From JBEBVQ01 sp037190845 (lineage in GTDB: Bacteria > Bacteroidota > Bacteroidia > Chitinophagales > Chitinophagaceae), in contig JBBCJI010000013.1 in the NCBI GenBank assembly GCA_037190845.1, forward strand, positions 106,597-170,596: a DNA stretch of 64,000 nt. The letters are read 5' to 3'. The first letter of the stretch is position 1; each line of letters opens with the position of its first letter. The translations under genes were made by a program, and so were the position numbers. The notes below the pieces were generated by a model, which was given only the letters and a program-made list of their open reading frames with translations, was not told the DNA's origin and searched no databases. Shown piece after piece: positions 53,323 to 62,338 of the stretch.

Positions 53323-54702
53323 ATGAATAAAACTATCTCGGCGCTCCTGCTCCCGGCATTACTGGCAACATCAGACGGTATTGCACAGCCGGCCTTTACG
53401 GCGCGCATTGTGAAAGACAATCTCTTCATACCCTGGGAGATCATTTACGGGCCGGATGATCATATCTGGTTTACCCAGAAAAATGGTTATATCTGCCGGA
53501 CGGAGCCCGCTACCGGCCATACAGACACCCTTTACCATGAATCCGAAGTGGTGATCCGCGGAGAAGGCGGGATGCTGGGCATGGCCATACATCCCGGGTT
53601 CCCCGGCAGTCCCTATCTCTACGTTGCCTATAATTACCTGAAAAGCGGCAATTACACGGAGAAAATCGTCCGTTATACCTACAACGGGCAAACACTACAG
53701 GATCCGTTCATACTACTGGACGATATTGACGCCGCCAATAATCATAATGGTTGTCGTCTGCTGATCGTTGATGACAAGCTTTTTATTACTGCCGGCGATG
53801 CTGAAAATGCGGCTACCGCACAAAATATTCATACAATAAACGGAAAAATACTCCGCATACATCTTGACGGAAGCATCCCTGCCGACAACCCGCTTCCCGG
53901 CAGCCCGGTATGGGCCTGGGGTAGCCGGAATGCCCAGGGGCTCACATATGCCAACAATATATTGTACAGCTCGGAACACGGCCCCAACACGGACGACGAG
54001 CTGAATATCATACACAAGGGCAGAAATTACGGGTGGCCTGCGGTCAATGGATTCTGCAATATACCCGCAGAGCAGGCTTTCTGTGCAGATTCGAATGTAG
54101 TGGAGCCGCTGGCAGCATGGACGCCCACCCTGGCCGTCTCGGATATCGTATATTATGGGAACGACAAGCCAATGTTTCCCGGGCTGCACCATTCTGTGCT
54201 CATGACCACCCTGAAAGATGAAACTTTATACCAGCTCCGGTTAAATGCTGCCGGAGACGGAGTGGTCAGCACGATTCCCCTCGACGGGGTCAGCTTTGGC
54301 CGGCTGAGAGATATATGCCTTGCACCTGACGGGCGGATCTTCATCTCTACCAGCAACTCCCCCGCAAATGGGAACGGCGCCAAAACCGACCGGATCATAG
54401 AGCTGTATGATCCGAATTCCACTCATATTCCCCGGAGATCCGGGCAGGAGGCTATGCAGCTTTATCCCAATCCGGTGAAAGGCGGTATCATACACTTGTC
54501 AGTAAAGGGCAGCCCGCGTGGAACAGCACGGCAGTATGTGATCTCTGATGTACAGGGACGTACCCGTCAATCTGCGTTTGTAGCGCTGCCGGCCATGATC
54601 CCGGTAAATGATCTGCCTGCCGGTATATATTTTCTGCAGCTAAAAAATACAGATGGAAATGCCCTGACCCGGAAGTTTGTAAAATTAAGTTATGAGTTAT
54701 GA
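53323..54702 (+). CDS. Secreted sorbosone/glucose dehydrogenase-like propeller, T9SS type A
   Basis: A 459-residue exported protein: signal peptide ending GIAQP, then a six-bladed propeller of the soluble quinoprotein glucose/sorbosone dehydrogenase family (residues about 28-365). Visible family motifs are ANNHNGCRLLI (the catalytic His region), WGSRNAQGLTY, SEHGPNTDDELN and NYGWPAVNG. PQQ would be the cofactor in active members, with aldose sugars oxidised outside the cell; Hhip-like members lack PQQ. A type A sorting domain begins at about residue 378 (MQLYPNPVKGG). The last codons, AGT TAT GAG TTA TGA, are part of a heptad-repeat hairpin. Confidence 0.86.
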   Translation: MNKTISALLLPALLATSDGIAQPAFTARIVKDNLFIPWEIIYGPDDHIWFTQKNGYICRTEPATGHTDTLYHESEVVIRGEGGMLGMAIHPGFPGSPYLYVAYNYLKSGNYTEKIVRYTYNGQTLQDPFILLDDIDAANNHNGCRLLIVDDKLFITAGDAENAATAQNIHTINGKILRIHLDGSIPADNPLPGSPVWAWGSRNAQGLTYANNILYSSEHGPNTDDELNIIHKGRNYGWPAVNGFCNIPAEQAFCADSNVVEPLAAWTPTLAVSDIVYYGNDKPMFPGLHHSVLMTTLKDETLYQLRLNAAGDGVVSTIPLDGVSFGRLRDICLAPDGRIFISTSNSPANGNGAKTDRIIELYDPNSTHIPRRSGQEAMQLYPNPVKGGIIHLSVKGSPRGTARQYVISDVQGRTRQSAFVALPAMIPVNDLPAGIYFLQLKNTDGNALTRKFVKLSYEL

Positions 54703-54772
54703 ATGATGAGTTGACATGAATAACATATAAACACATTCCACCCACTCATCATTCATAACTCATCATTCATCA
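54688..54772. terminator. Heptad-repeat hairpin between convergent genes
   Basis: GAGTTATGAATGATGAGT (54694-54711) pairs perfectly with its reverse complement at 54744-54761. Units repeat every seven bases. It contains the stop codon of the dehydrogenase-like gene and lies just before the end of the convergent flippase gene. Confidence 0.7.
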
Positions 54773-54779
54773 CATTCCG

Positions 54780-56225
54780 TCATGTCCGCTTCATAAGCAG
54801 CCGCATGCTATCGACAGTAATAAACCGGAACACAAATACCAATATGCCGCCTGCAAACACAAAACCGGACAACTGAAGCTCCCAGGCTACCGGCAGCAAG
54901 GATATACCCTTACCTGCCAGGAGGCAGACCAGGGGGAAAAAGGTATGTGCCGCGATCCACCTCCGGTCATAAGGCAGCGATAAACGCTGCCGGCTGTAAA
55001 ATATATAACAAACGGCCAGTGACGACTGCGTGATAAACGCCACAATTGCAGCCCCCAACGCATGTTCACGGGGAATGAAGTACAGGTTACTCCCGATATT
55101 GATAACCACACCGGCCAGGGCAATCATATTCAGCAACTTCAGATTGCCGTTGGCCGTCAGCAGCGTAGAATAGACATACATGATGCAAAATGCCGGGAAA
55201 GCAGACATCAGCCAGGCCAGCACCTTGCCGTCATAAGCACCGGCGGCAGGGTATAGCACATGCATGATCTCCGTACCGTAAAGATGAGCGGCAATGGCAA
55301 TGACCATGGAAAGAGGCAGCATAATATTCACCGCGATCCGTATTACAGATACGACTTGCTGCCGTTCTGCCAGCATACGCCCGAACATCGGCAATAACAT
55401 ACCGGCAAACATGAGTCCGAAAATATTCCCTACATCAAGCAGCCGGAATGCCGCCGCATAAATCCCTGCTTCTTCTTTGCCGGCAGCGCCGCCCAGACGT
55501 TCCAGCAGCAGCATATCTGATCGGGTATAAATCCCCATCATGAAGATCAGGGAAGCATATGGAAGGCTGTCTTTGATGATTTTCAGCACATCTTCATGGC
55601 GGAATGATAACCGCAGCCGGAATGATGCAATCCGCCTCATAACAATGAAGCCGGTAAACAGGGCAGCTCCGTAACATAGAACCTGTGCAGCGACAAACCA
55701 TTCTATACGAAAGTGTTTCGCCGTCTGCGGATGCCAAAGCAGCAAACCACAAACCAGGATCATAAAAAAACGATCGGAAACAGACAGGATACCGTCCAGG
55801 CGAAAATGCTGCAAGGCTGCCACATTACTGCGTATGTACAGCAGCAGCATGTTGCAGGCCTGTATCAGGATCGTGCCCCCCAGCAGCGCCAGCTCCATAC
55901 CCCGGAACCCGATCGCCCAGCCGGTAGCGCATACAATCAGCATATAGAGCACCGTCAGGATCAGCCGGGCAGACAGCATCACCGGAAACATCCGCCGCAG
56001 CCGCTGCGGCTCCTGCGAGATGATCCGGGAATTATAGCTGTTCAGCCCGAAGTCGAGGATGATCTGAAAAATAACACTCAGGTTGAACAGCGCCTGGTAA
56101 GTACCATATGCCTCATGACCGACCCTGTTTTGCACAGTACGGTCTATCATAAAGATCCATACCGGCTTGATCAGCAGGTTAACTGCCAGTATAAACAGAA
56201 TATTTTTTACAAAAACACGTCGCAT
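54780..56225 (-). CDS. Polysaccharide flippase (Wzx/MATE-like)
   Basis: A 481-residue integral membrane protein with about 12-14 helices, of the oligosaccharide flippase group that moves lipid-linked glycan units across the inner membrane. The family look is given by the N-terminal AYGTYQALFNLSVIFQIILD and FGLNSYNSRIIS, the central GIYAAAFRLLDVGNIFG, and LLTANGNLKLLNMIALAG. It is divergent from a glycosyltransferase gene across 110 bases, which supports a role in surface glycan assembly. Confidence 0.87.
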   Translation of the reverse strand: MRRVFVKNILFILAVNLLIKPVWIFMIDRTVQNRVGHEAYGTYQALFNLSVIFQIILDFGLNSYNSRIISQEPQRLRRMFPVMLSARLILTVLYMLIVCATGWAIGFRGMELALLGGTILIQACNMLLLYIRSNVAALQHFRLDGILSVSDRFFMILVCGLLLWHPQTAKHFRIEWFVAAQVLCYGAALFTGFIVMRRIASFRLRLSFRHEDVLKIIKDSLPYASLIFMMGIYTRSDMLLLERLGGAAGKEEAGIYAAAFRLLDVGNIFGLMFAGMLLPMFGRMLAERQQVVSVIRIAVNIMLPLSMVIAIAAHLYGTEIMHVLYPAAGAYDGKVLAWLMSAFPAFCIMYVYSTLLTANGNLKLLNMIALAGVVINIGSNLYFIPREHALGAAIVAFITQSSLAVCYIFYSRQRLSLPYDRRWIAAHTFFPLVCLLAGKGISLLPVAWELQLSGFVFAGGILVFVFRFITVDSMRLLMKRT

Positions 56226-56315
56226 GAGCTAAGGGGGCAGCGGATCTTATACTAAACTCCGGAGGCCGGGGGATATATATTTTTAGTGAAAATCATAGAT
56301 AAAGCTGTAAAATTA

Positions 56316-56323
56316 TATTTTTG
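56316..56323 (+). promoter_or_regulatory. -7 box (TATTTTTG) of the glycosyltransferase gene
   Basis: Exact TAnnTTTG match within TATTTTTGCGCCC; shares TTTTGCGCCC with the carB promoter. The start codon at 56336 is only 12 bases on, so the leader would be very short. No -33 box seen. Confidence 0.4.
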
Positions 56324-56335
56324 CGCCCGATTACT

Positions 56336-57463
56336 ATGCGTATTGCCGTAAATACAAGGCTGCTGCTTAAAGGAAAGCTGGAAGGGATCGGTTGGTTTAC
56401 CTTCCAGACGCTTGAGCGTATCGTACGTGATCATCCCGAGCACGAATTTATATTTTTCTTTGACCGGCCGTATGATCCGTCCTTTATTTTCGGGAAAAAC
56501 GTTACACCGGTAGTAGTCCCCCCGCCGGCCAGGCATGCCATCCTGTTCAGCATCTGGTTTGATATCAGCATTCCGCTGATGCTGCGGAAATACAAAGCGG
56601 ATGTATTTCTTTCCACAGACGGGCAGATGCCGCTGAACATAAGCATCCCCTCTTGCCTGGTGATCCATGACCTGGCGTTTGAGCATTACCCGGAACACCT
56701 GAAGTTCAGCCAGCGTGCCTACTGGCGGTATTTTTCACCCCGGTTTGCACGGAAAGCCACACGTATTGTAACGGTATCCGAATTTTCCCGGCAGGATATT
56801 GCCACACGTTATAAAATCCCGCTTGAGAAAATATCCGTAGCACACAACGGCGCCCATAAAGCCTACCAGCCGCTTGGCTATGAAGATCGGGAAGCCGTAA
56901 AAAAACAATATGCCGACGGATGTGAATATTTCGTTTTCGCCGGCGCCCTGCACCCTCGTAAAAATGTCGTCAACCTGCTGAAGGCTTTTGTCTCTTTCAA
57001 AAAACATCACAGGAGCAACATGAAGCTGGTAATTGTCGGGCGAATGGCCTGGAAGTTTGAAGAACTGGTCTCTCTCCGTGAGGAAATGCCGTTCAGGGAC
57101 GATGTGAAATGGGTAGGGTATATGAATGTGGATGAGCTTTCGCGCGTCACAGGCGGCGCATATGCGATGGTTTATCCCTCCCTCTTCGAAGGCTTCGGCA
57201 TCCCGATCCTTGAAGCATTGCAGTGTCATGTACCCGCTATCGTCAGCAATACATCCTCCATGCCCGAGGTAGCCGGCGAGGCAGCGCTGCTTACAGATCC
57301 GGAAGACCCGGAAGATATTGCCGCCAAGATGGGCATGATCTATAAAGACGAAGCATTAAGGGCCAGGCTGATAGCCGCAGCGCCGGCACAGGCGGCAAAA
57401 TTCTCCTGGGATAAAGCTGCGGAGATCCTGTGGGAGAATATCCTCCGGTGCGCAGGAAACTGA
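56336..57463 (+). CDS. Glycosyltransferase, GT-B fold, family 4 type
   Basis: A 375-residue glycosyltransferase. The ATG at 56336 (MRIAVNTRLLLKGKLEGIGW) fits the usual N terminus; a TTG 15 bases upstream is less likely. The C-terminal nucleotide-sugar domain has FAGALHPRKNVVNLLKAF, KLVIVGRMAWKFEELV, WVGYMNVDELSRV and the EX7E-type motif in PSLFEGFGIPILEALQC. It probably adds a sugar to a lipid-linked glycan exported by the divergent flippase. Confidence 0.9.
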   Translation: MRIAVNTRLLLKGKLEGIGWFTFQTLERIVRDHPEHEFIFFFDRPYDPSFIFGKNVTPVVVPPPARHAILFSIWFDISIPLMLRKYKADVFLSTDGQMPLNISIPSCLVIHDLAFEHYPEHLKFSQRAYWRYFSPRFARKATRIVTVSEFSRQDIATRYKIPLEKISVAHNGAHKAYQPLGYEDREAVKKQYADGCEYFVFAGALHPRKNVVNLLKAFVSFKKHHRSNMKLVIVGRMAWKFEELVSLREEMPFRDDVKWVGYMNVDELSRVTGGAYAMVYPSLFEGFGIPILEALQCHVPAIVSNTSSMPEVAGEAALLTDPEDPEDIAAKMGMIYKDEALRARLIAAAPAQAAKFSWDKAAEILWENILRCAGN

Positions 57464-57487
57464 TATCATGGCGGCCTCCCTTCAAAA

Positions 57488-57585
57488 AAGCTGTCATTGC
57501 GGCCTCCGAGCCGCAATCGCCTGCGGGATACCACAACTTTTAAGCATGGCGACATACGATCCCGGGGCAAGCCCGGGATGACAAC
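57488..57585. repeat. Pair of GTCAT-headed palindromes (types B and A)
   Basis: Type B at about 57490-57520 (CTGTCATTGCGGCCTCCGAG) and type A in reverse at about 57557-57585 (GATCCCGGGGCAAGCCCGGG). They lie between convergent genes, mirroring the pair at 155-253. Confidence 0.7.
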
Positions 57586-57604
57586 GTGATGATACATAAC
57601 ATGA

Positions 57605-59056
57605 TTATTCCATCATGCCTTTTAAATCCGCTACCCCCTGCGGCTTCCCGATAATTTTCTTTTGCCCGTCGAGCAGGAACATTGCCGGCGTACCCATAAC
57701 ACCGTAATCCTTCGCGATCACATCATTCCATCCTTTACCGCTGCAATGATTCAGCCAGGGGAAACGTGCTTCTCTTACGGCCGCTTCCCATGCAGCCACA
57801 TCCGTATCTACGCTTACTGCTATTATCTCCAGCTTGTCGCGGCTGATATTATTGTATAACGCCACAAGCTCCGGCAGCGTTTCTTTACAATGCGCGCACC
57901 AGGAAGCCCAAAAAACAATTAAAGTATTTTTTGCCCTGATATCTTCCAACGAACGTGCACTATTACCGGCATCAAAACGGAAAGAAGGAGCCTGTTTGCC
58001 GGGAAACAGTTTCTTGTACGTGATAATACGACTAATACCCGCATCACCGCCGCTTTCATCCGTGCAGGTATTGTGCTGCAGCAGCTCATCCGGCACCTGG
58101 GCCGCCACCTCGTCTATCATATCGTCCATACCCATATAATTAAACCGCTGAAACAAATAACCACTCACATAAGTGGCCGCGTTCAGTTGCAACACCGGAT
58201 CATGGTGGGTAAAAGCGCTGTTGAGGCAATGCTGCATGATGATCTTAATGGCCGGCCGGACAGCCGTAGCGGCGGCAGCGGCATTATCAAATCTTTCGGG
58301 AAATCCGTACAGTCCGAAGTACTGGTTGATCTTATCCCGGAGCAGATGAGAACGCTGCAGCAGCGGATCTGCAAAATTGACGCTGTCGAGGAAATGCGCT
58401 TTCAACCAGGCGGTACGTGCCGCTTCGCGGTACTGTTTGCCGGGCAATGCAAAGTAATATTGCCGCACAATATGCTCGGTAGCCGTACCTTTATATTTCC
58501 GGGCAATGGTCTGCCGGTATTGTTCCATTTCTTTTTGTATAGCCAGGTATTCTTCCTGCACCTGCTTATAAAAACGACCGCTGCTGTCGGGATATATATC
58601 CAGCAGCTGGCTGCAGATGGAGAATTTTGTCGTCAGGCGTGCAGCCTCTTCGCCGGCCTGAAAAGCACTGCTGTTGGTTTTATCTTCCCAGCGGGCAGCC
58701 TGCTGCGGATGCTCTTTGGTCGTATAAAACCGGACCGGGAGACCTTCACCCATCCAGATATACATGGCCGGCGCTGTGGCGTCGTTTGAAAAGCTGAGAC
58801 CATATAAACCGGCATGCCCAGGCTGGTTCATAGTGAAGCTGCCGGCAGCGTCTGTATGCAGGCTGTCATACTTTCTGTATTCATAGCTGGCAGTATTGTA
58901 TTGCCACAGATATACCATTTGCTTAAAATGTCCGTGAATGGTTCCCTGTAAAAGCTGTGACGCTGCTCCTGAAGAAAAGAAAGATAAACACAAGAGTAAC
59001 ATCAGCCGGACAGCCTTCCGAAGCATACCGGAGCACATTTTTATGCATGATTCCAT
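57605..59056 (-). CDS. TlpA-like thioredoxin-domain protein
   Basis: A 483-residue exported protein. The chosen ATG (59056) is the first after the stop of the upstream gene; later ATGs at 59038 and 59026 (MLRKAVRLMLLLCLSFF) also give a signal peptide and may be the true starts. Residues about 35-110 resemble the DUF4369-like N-terminal domain of Bacteroidota TlpA proteins, about 130-330 is a helical region, and the C-terminal thioredoxin domain holds the redox motif WCAHC in IVFWASWCAHCKETLPEL and the cis-Pro region YGVMGTPAMFLLDG. It should reduce or exchange disulfides in the periplasm. It follows the Cys-rich type B protein by 46 bases, so it may serve its folding. Confidence 0.83.
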   Translation of the reverse strand: MESCIKMCSGMLRKAVRLMLLLCLSFFSSGAASQLLQGTIHGHFKQMVYLWQYNTASYEYRKYDSLHTDAAGSFTMNQPGHAGLYGLSFSNDATAPAMYIWMGEGLPVRFYTTKEHPQQAARWEDKTNSSAFQAGEEAARLTTKFSICSQLLDIYPDSSGRFYKQVQEEYLAIQKEMEQYRQTIARKYKGTATEHIVRQYYFALPGKQYREAARTAWLKAHFLDSVNFADPLLQRSHLLRDKINQYFGLYGFPERFDNAAAAATAVRPAIKIIMQHCLNSAFTHHDPVLQLNAATYVSGYLFQRFNYMGMDDMIDEVAAQVPDELLQHNTCTDESGGDAGISRIITYKKLFPGKQAPSFRFDAGNSARSLEDIRAKNTLIVFWASWCAHCKETLPELVALYNNISRDKLEIIAVSVDTDVAAWEAAVREARFPWLNHCSGKGWNDVIAKDYGVMGTPAMFLLDGQKKIIGKPQGVADLKGMME

Positions 59057-59102
59057 CAAAGCAAACTTACTGAAAATACAGCTTATTTTACCGGATGAAT
59101 AC

Positions 59103-62057
59103 TTAGCGTAACAGCGTAAGATTTCCTTTCTGCAGGACCGGTTTTCCTCCGATGATGTATTCCAGCATATAGACATACACCCCCACCGATGCTTCAACAC
59201 CTTTATACTGTCCGTCCCAACCCGCATACTTGTCTGTAGTATAAAAAACCTGCTCTCCCCAACGATTGAACACACTTAGGTTAAAGTTTTCCAGACGACC
59301 CACATTACCCAGCACACGGAATACATCATTCAAACCATCGCCATCCGGTGTAAACGCATTCGGAAGCCAGATGTCGCAGAAGATCTGTTTTACTGAGATC
59401 GTATCACTGTCCGTGCCGCATTTGTTGATACCTGTAGCTATATATGTGCCACCGTAACGCACCGTCACTGCCTGACTCACATTACCATCCGACCACAACA
59501 CAGAATCACTATGCGTAGTGAATGCCTGCAATACCAGCGGCTGCTCTTCACACACAGTCGTATCCCCAGGCAATAACACAAACGGTAGCGGATGATAAGT
59601 AAAAGTAATTGTGTCACTGCCAACACAGCCATAACCGGAGCGTACGCTTACCCAGTATGTACCTGCGCTCCGTACCTCAAGAGATGATGTAGTGTCACCT
59701 GTACTCCATTGATAGCTGCTGTTTGCTTCAGCAGCATCCAGCACGATCACCTGTTCCGGACAGATGTCATCATCCGGACCAAGATCCGGAGCGGGTAATG
59801 GCATTACGGTGATCTCAACCGTGTCGCTTACACGGCATCCTGCAACATCTGCCGTTAACCAGTAAGTGCCACTCTCAGACACCGTGATAACGGATTCTGT
59901 ACTGCCGGTATTCCACAAATAGGTAGCCCCGGCGATCACATCACCGATGCTTACGGGTTGCCCTTCACAGATAAAACTGTCATTACCGATATGAATACCC
60001 TGCGTCGGAATCACATCCACATGGATCGTATCGCTGCCTTTACAATCGCCAAGCGTTACCTCAAGCCAGTACCTGTCCGTGCGTGTCACGTCTATGGATG
60101 GCGTCGTCAGGCCCGTACTCCACAGGTATTGCGTACCCGCAGGTTGCGGCGAAGACAATGTCAGCGGAATATCGCGGTCGCAGATACCCGTATCATTACC
60201 AAGATCAACAGCCAGCGCAGCATCCAGCATCACATCTATGCTGTCTATTCCTTTACAACCGCCATCCGTAACCTCCAGCCAGTATATTCCTGATGTATAT
60301 ACCATCTGTGAGGAAGCCGTACTCCCGTTGTGCCACAGATACGACGGCGATGTATAATTAAACGCTGACGACAGCATAATACTATCAGCACATAAAGCGG
60401 TGTCAGCACCGAGATCAACTACTGGCAGATCGCGTACAGACACCACTACACTATCAGAATCACTACCGCAACCGGCAACATTCACCGTAAGTATATATGT
60501 ACCTGAAGCGGCCGTAGTTGCACCTGCTAAAACCGGGTTTTGCAGACCACTGGAAAAACTATTGGGGCCAATCCAGCTATATGTAGCAGCACCGTCTACC
60601 GTATCAGCAAACAGAAAGATATCATCACCATCACATACAGATCCCGAACCAGCTCTTGCCTGTGCCGTAGCTGTATTAAAATTGCTAAAGTATCCGTAAC
60701 TGGTCCCTGCAATATCCCGACCCTCCAATACACCCAAATGAAACAGCGAGGAAGAATTGGACACTGATATCACACTCCCCTGAGGATACGATGACAATGG
60801 CAGTGATATCTGTGCTGTCATCCACTGTCCACCTGTTCCGGGTACAGTCGCAAATTGTGATGCGGTGAGTACGGTCGCACTGCCATTAACGATAAAATCT
60901 CCCTGCCCGCCGTTGCGCACTAATATGTTCATATATAGTCCCATATTGGATGAACGGCTATACGAAACACTGCGGCTTCCCGTACAACTGATCTGTGGCA
61001 GCAATCCACCTCCGGTTTCACAGGCAATACCGCTTACATGCCATACATAAACGGGGTGAGAAGTCTGTATATAGATCGTTGCTGCCGCATTAAGCGGCAA
61101 CTGGTATGTATCTCCTGCATTTATCGTGGTAACGGGAGTGCCTCCATTCTGGGAAATCGTGGTTCCGTTTTGTGTGGCAGTAATAAATACCTGATCTCCA
61201 ATACCATTTAAAAATCCATTCAACACAATGTATTCTGTACCCAGTAAATCAATCGGCACAATCTGATCACCTACCAAATCCGCACAACCACCACTTCCAC
61301 CAAAAACAGCGCCTCCAAATAATAAATCATCCTTTACCGTAACCGCTACCGGCTTGTCTGCCATAACAAGGGAACCCTGCAAATGAGATGCTGCAGCCTG
61401 GCTTGTTGCTGTTGCAGAATATGTTTGTCCTTCATTAAGGATAATAGTAAAAGGAATGCCCCCCGGATGACCCGTAATATTATTTGACGGCGTTATTGTA
61501 ACAGCTGTATTGTTTTCTGTTGCCACAATGTCAAAAGATGAATAAGGGACCGGTGTATAACCGACTGCATTATAAGTGATATTTTGCGACGGTATACGGA
61601 ATGAATTTCCCAGGGCATTTTTTCCTTTCAGGATAAAAGCTTCCGCATTGGCATAAGCATAGTATGAGTTGCCGCCACCGCTCACCACTTCATAATAAGC
61701 CGTAACAGGAGCATTGGATACAATTTTCAACCCGTAATTCAGCACTGTATTGGCAGGCTTGTTTTCAATAAAATCAATCCAGGTGGTAAGATCCACATTT
61801 TGTGTGCTATTTGCCGGTATTGTTATAGTTTGAAGTGGCATCCCGCCACCGGCCGGCTGGCTGATAGTAACAGTTGTAGCCTGTGTATAGGTAGTAATAT
61901 GCAATAAAATAGGACGGTCCAGATTATACGGCAGCGTATTCGATACTTCGGGAGCAGCAAACCAAAATAAGGTATCTGTCTGTGCAGATGTCTGCTTATG
62001 AACACACATTCCCAGACTGATCAAAAAGGATAGGGTTAATACATTTTTCATCGTCAC
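59103..62057 (-). CDS. IgGFc-binding-type surface protein, T9SS type B
   Basis: A 984-residue secreted protein. After a signal peptide ending QTSAQ (start at 62057 or the Met two codons on), residues about 27-465 match the IgGFc-binding domain type, with TLFWFAAPEVS, AYYEVVSGGGNSYYAYANAE, GTEYIVLNGF and HPVYVWHVSGIACETGGGLL. Seven Ig-like units follow, each with Cys near its start, then a type B sorting domain (LPNAFTPDGDGLNDVFRV, ending KGNLTLLR). The last four Ig units and sorting domain are closely similar to those of the protein at 38528. The eukaryotic name of the domain says nothing firm about its bacterial ligand. Confidence 0.86.
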   Translation of the reverse strand: MTMKNVLTLSFLISLGMCVHKQTSAQTDTLFWFAAPEVSNTLPYNLDRPILLHITTYTQATTVTISQPAGGGMPLQTITIPANSTQNVDLTTWIDFIENKPANTVLNYGLKIVSNAPVTAYYEVVSGGGNSYYAYANAEAFILKGKNALGNSFRIPSQNITYNAVGYTPVPYSSFDIVATENNTAVTITPSNNITGHPGGIPFTIILNEGQTYSATATSQAAASHLQGSLVMADKPVAVTVKDDLLFGGAVFGGSGGCADLVGDQIVPIDLLGTEYIVLNGFLNGIGDQVFITATQNGTTISQNGGTPVTTINAGDTYQLPLNAAATIYIQTSHPVYVWHVSGIACETGGGLLPQISCTGSRSVSYSRSSNMGLYMNILVRNGGQGDFIVNGSATVLTASQFATVPGTGGQWMTAQISLPLSSYPQGSVISVSNSSSLFHLGVLEGRDIAGTSYGYFSNFNTATAQARAGSGSVCDGDDIFLFADTVDGAATYSWIGPNSFSSGLQNPVLAGATTAASGTYILTVNVAGCGSDSDSVVVSVRDLPVVDLGADTALCADSIMLSSAFNYTSPSYLWHNGSTASSQMVYTSGIYWLEVTDGGCKGIDSIDVMLDAALAVDLGNDTGICDRDIPLTLSSPQPAGTQYLWSTGLTTPSIDVTRTDRYWLEVTLGDCKGSDTIHVDVIPTQGIHIGNDSFICEGQPVSIGDVIAGATYLWNTGSTESVITVSESGTYWLTADVAGCRVSDTVEITVMPLPAPDLGPDDDICPEQVIVLDAAEANSSYQWSTGDTTSSLEVRSAGTYWVSVRSGYGCVGSDTITFTYHPLPFVLLPGDTTVCEEQPLVLQAFTTHSDSVLWSDGNVSQAVTVRYGGTYIATGINKCGTDSDTISVKQIFCDIWLPNAFTPDGDGLNDVFRVLGNVGRLENFNLSVFNRWGEQVFYTTDKYAGWDGQYKGVEASVGVYVYMLEYIIGGKPVLQKGNLTLLR

Positions 62058-62215
62058 GCATTTAGTTTACAGTAATAATGCTGCATTTAGTCTGCACCAC
62101 TTGAAAGAGTCTGAAAGTCCATCATCTCACAAACCTGCCACTCGCGTCATTCCGACTTGTCATAAGGCCAGTTTAATCCTATTGGAGATGACGTGGCGCA
62201 TGAATCTGTCTACTG

Positions 62216-62312
62216 TGTCATCCTGAATACAACGCAGCGGAATGAAGGATCCCACGTGATGCGGGCACCCATTTCGTGGGATCCTTCGCTCCACTTTGTT
62301 TCGGTATCATTC
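62216..62312. repeat. GTCATCCTGA-type palindrome
   Basis: Arms GAAGGATCCCACG (62244-62256) and CGTGGGATCCTTC (62275-62287) are perfect complements inside a longer, imperfect inverted repeat that begins TGTCATCCTGAATAC. It separates the FISUMP gene from the IgGFc-type gene. A GTCATTCCGACTTGTC fragment at about 62156 may be a second, degenerate element. The rest of 62058-62338 shows no gene. Confidence 0.65.
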
Positions 62313-62338
62313 GGATACACCTATACCGGACACACTCT

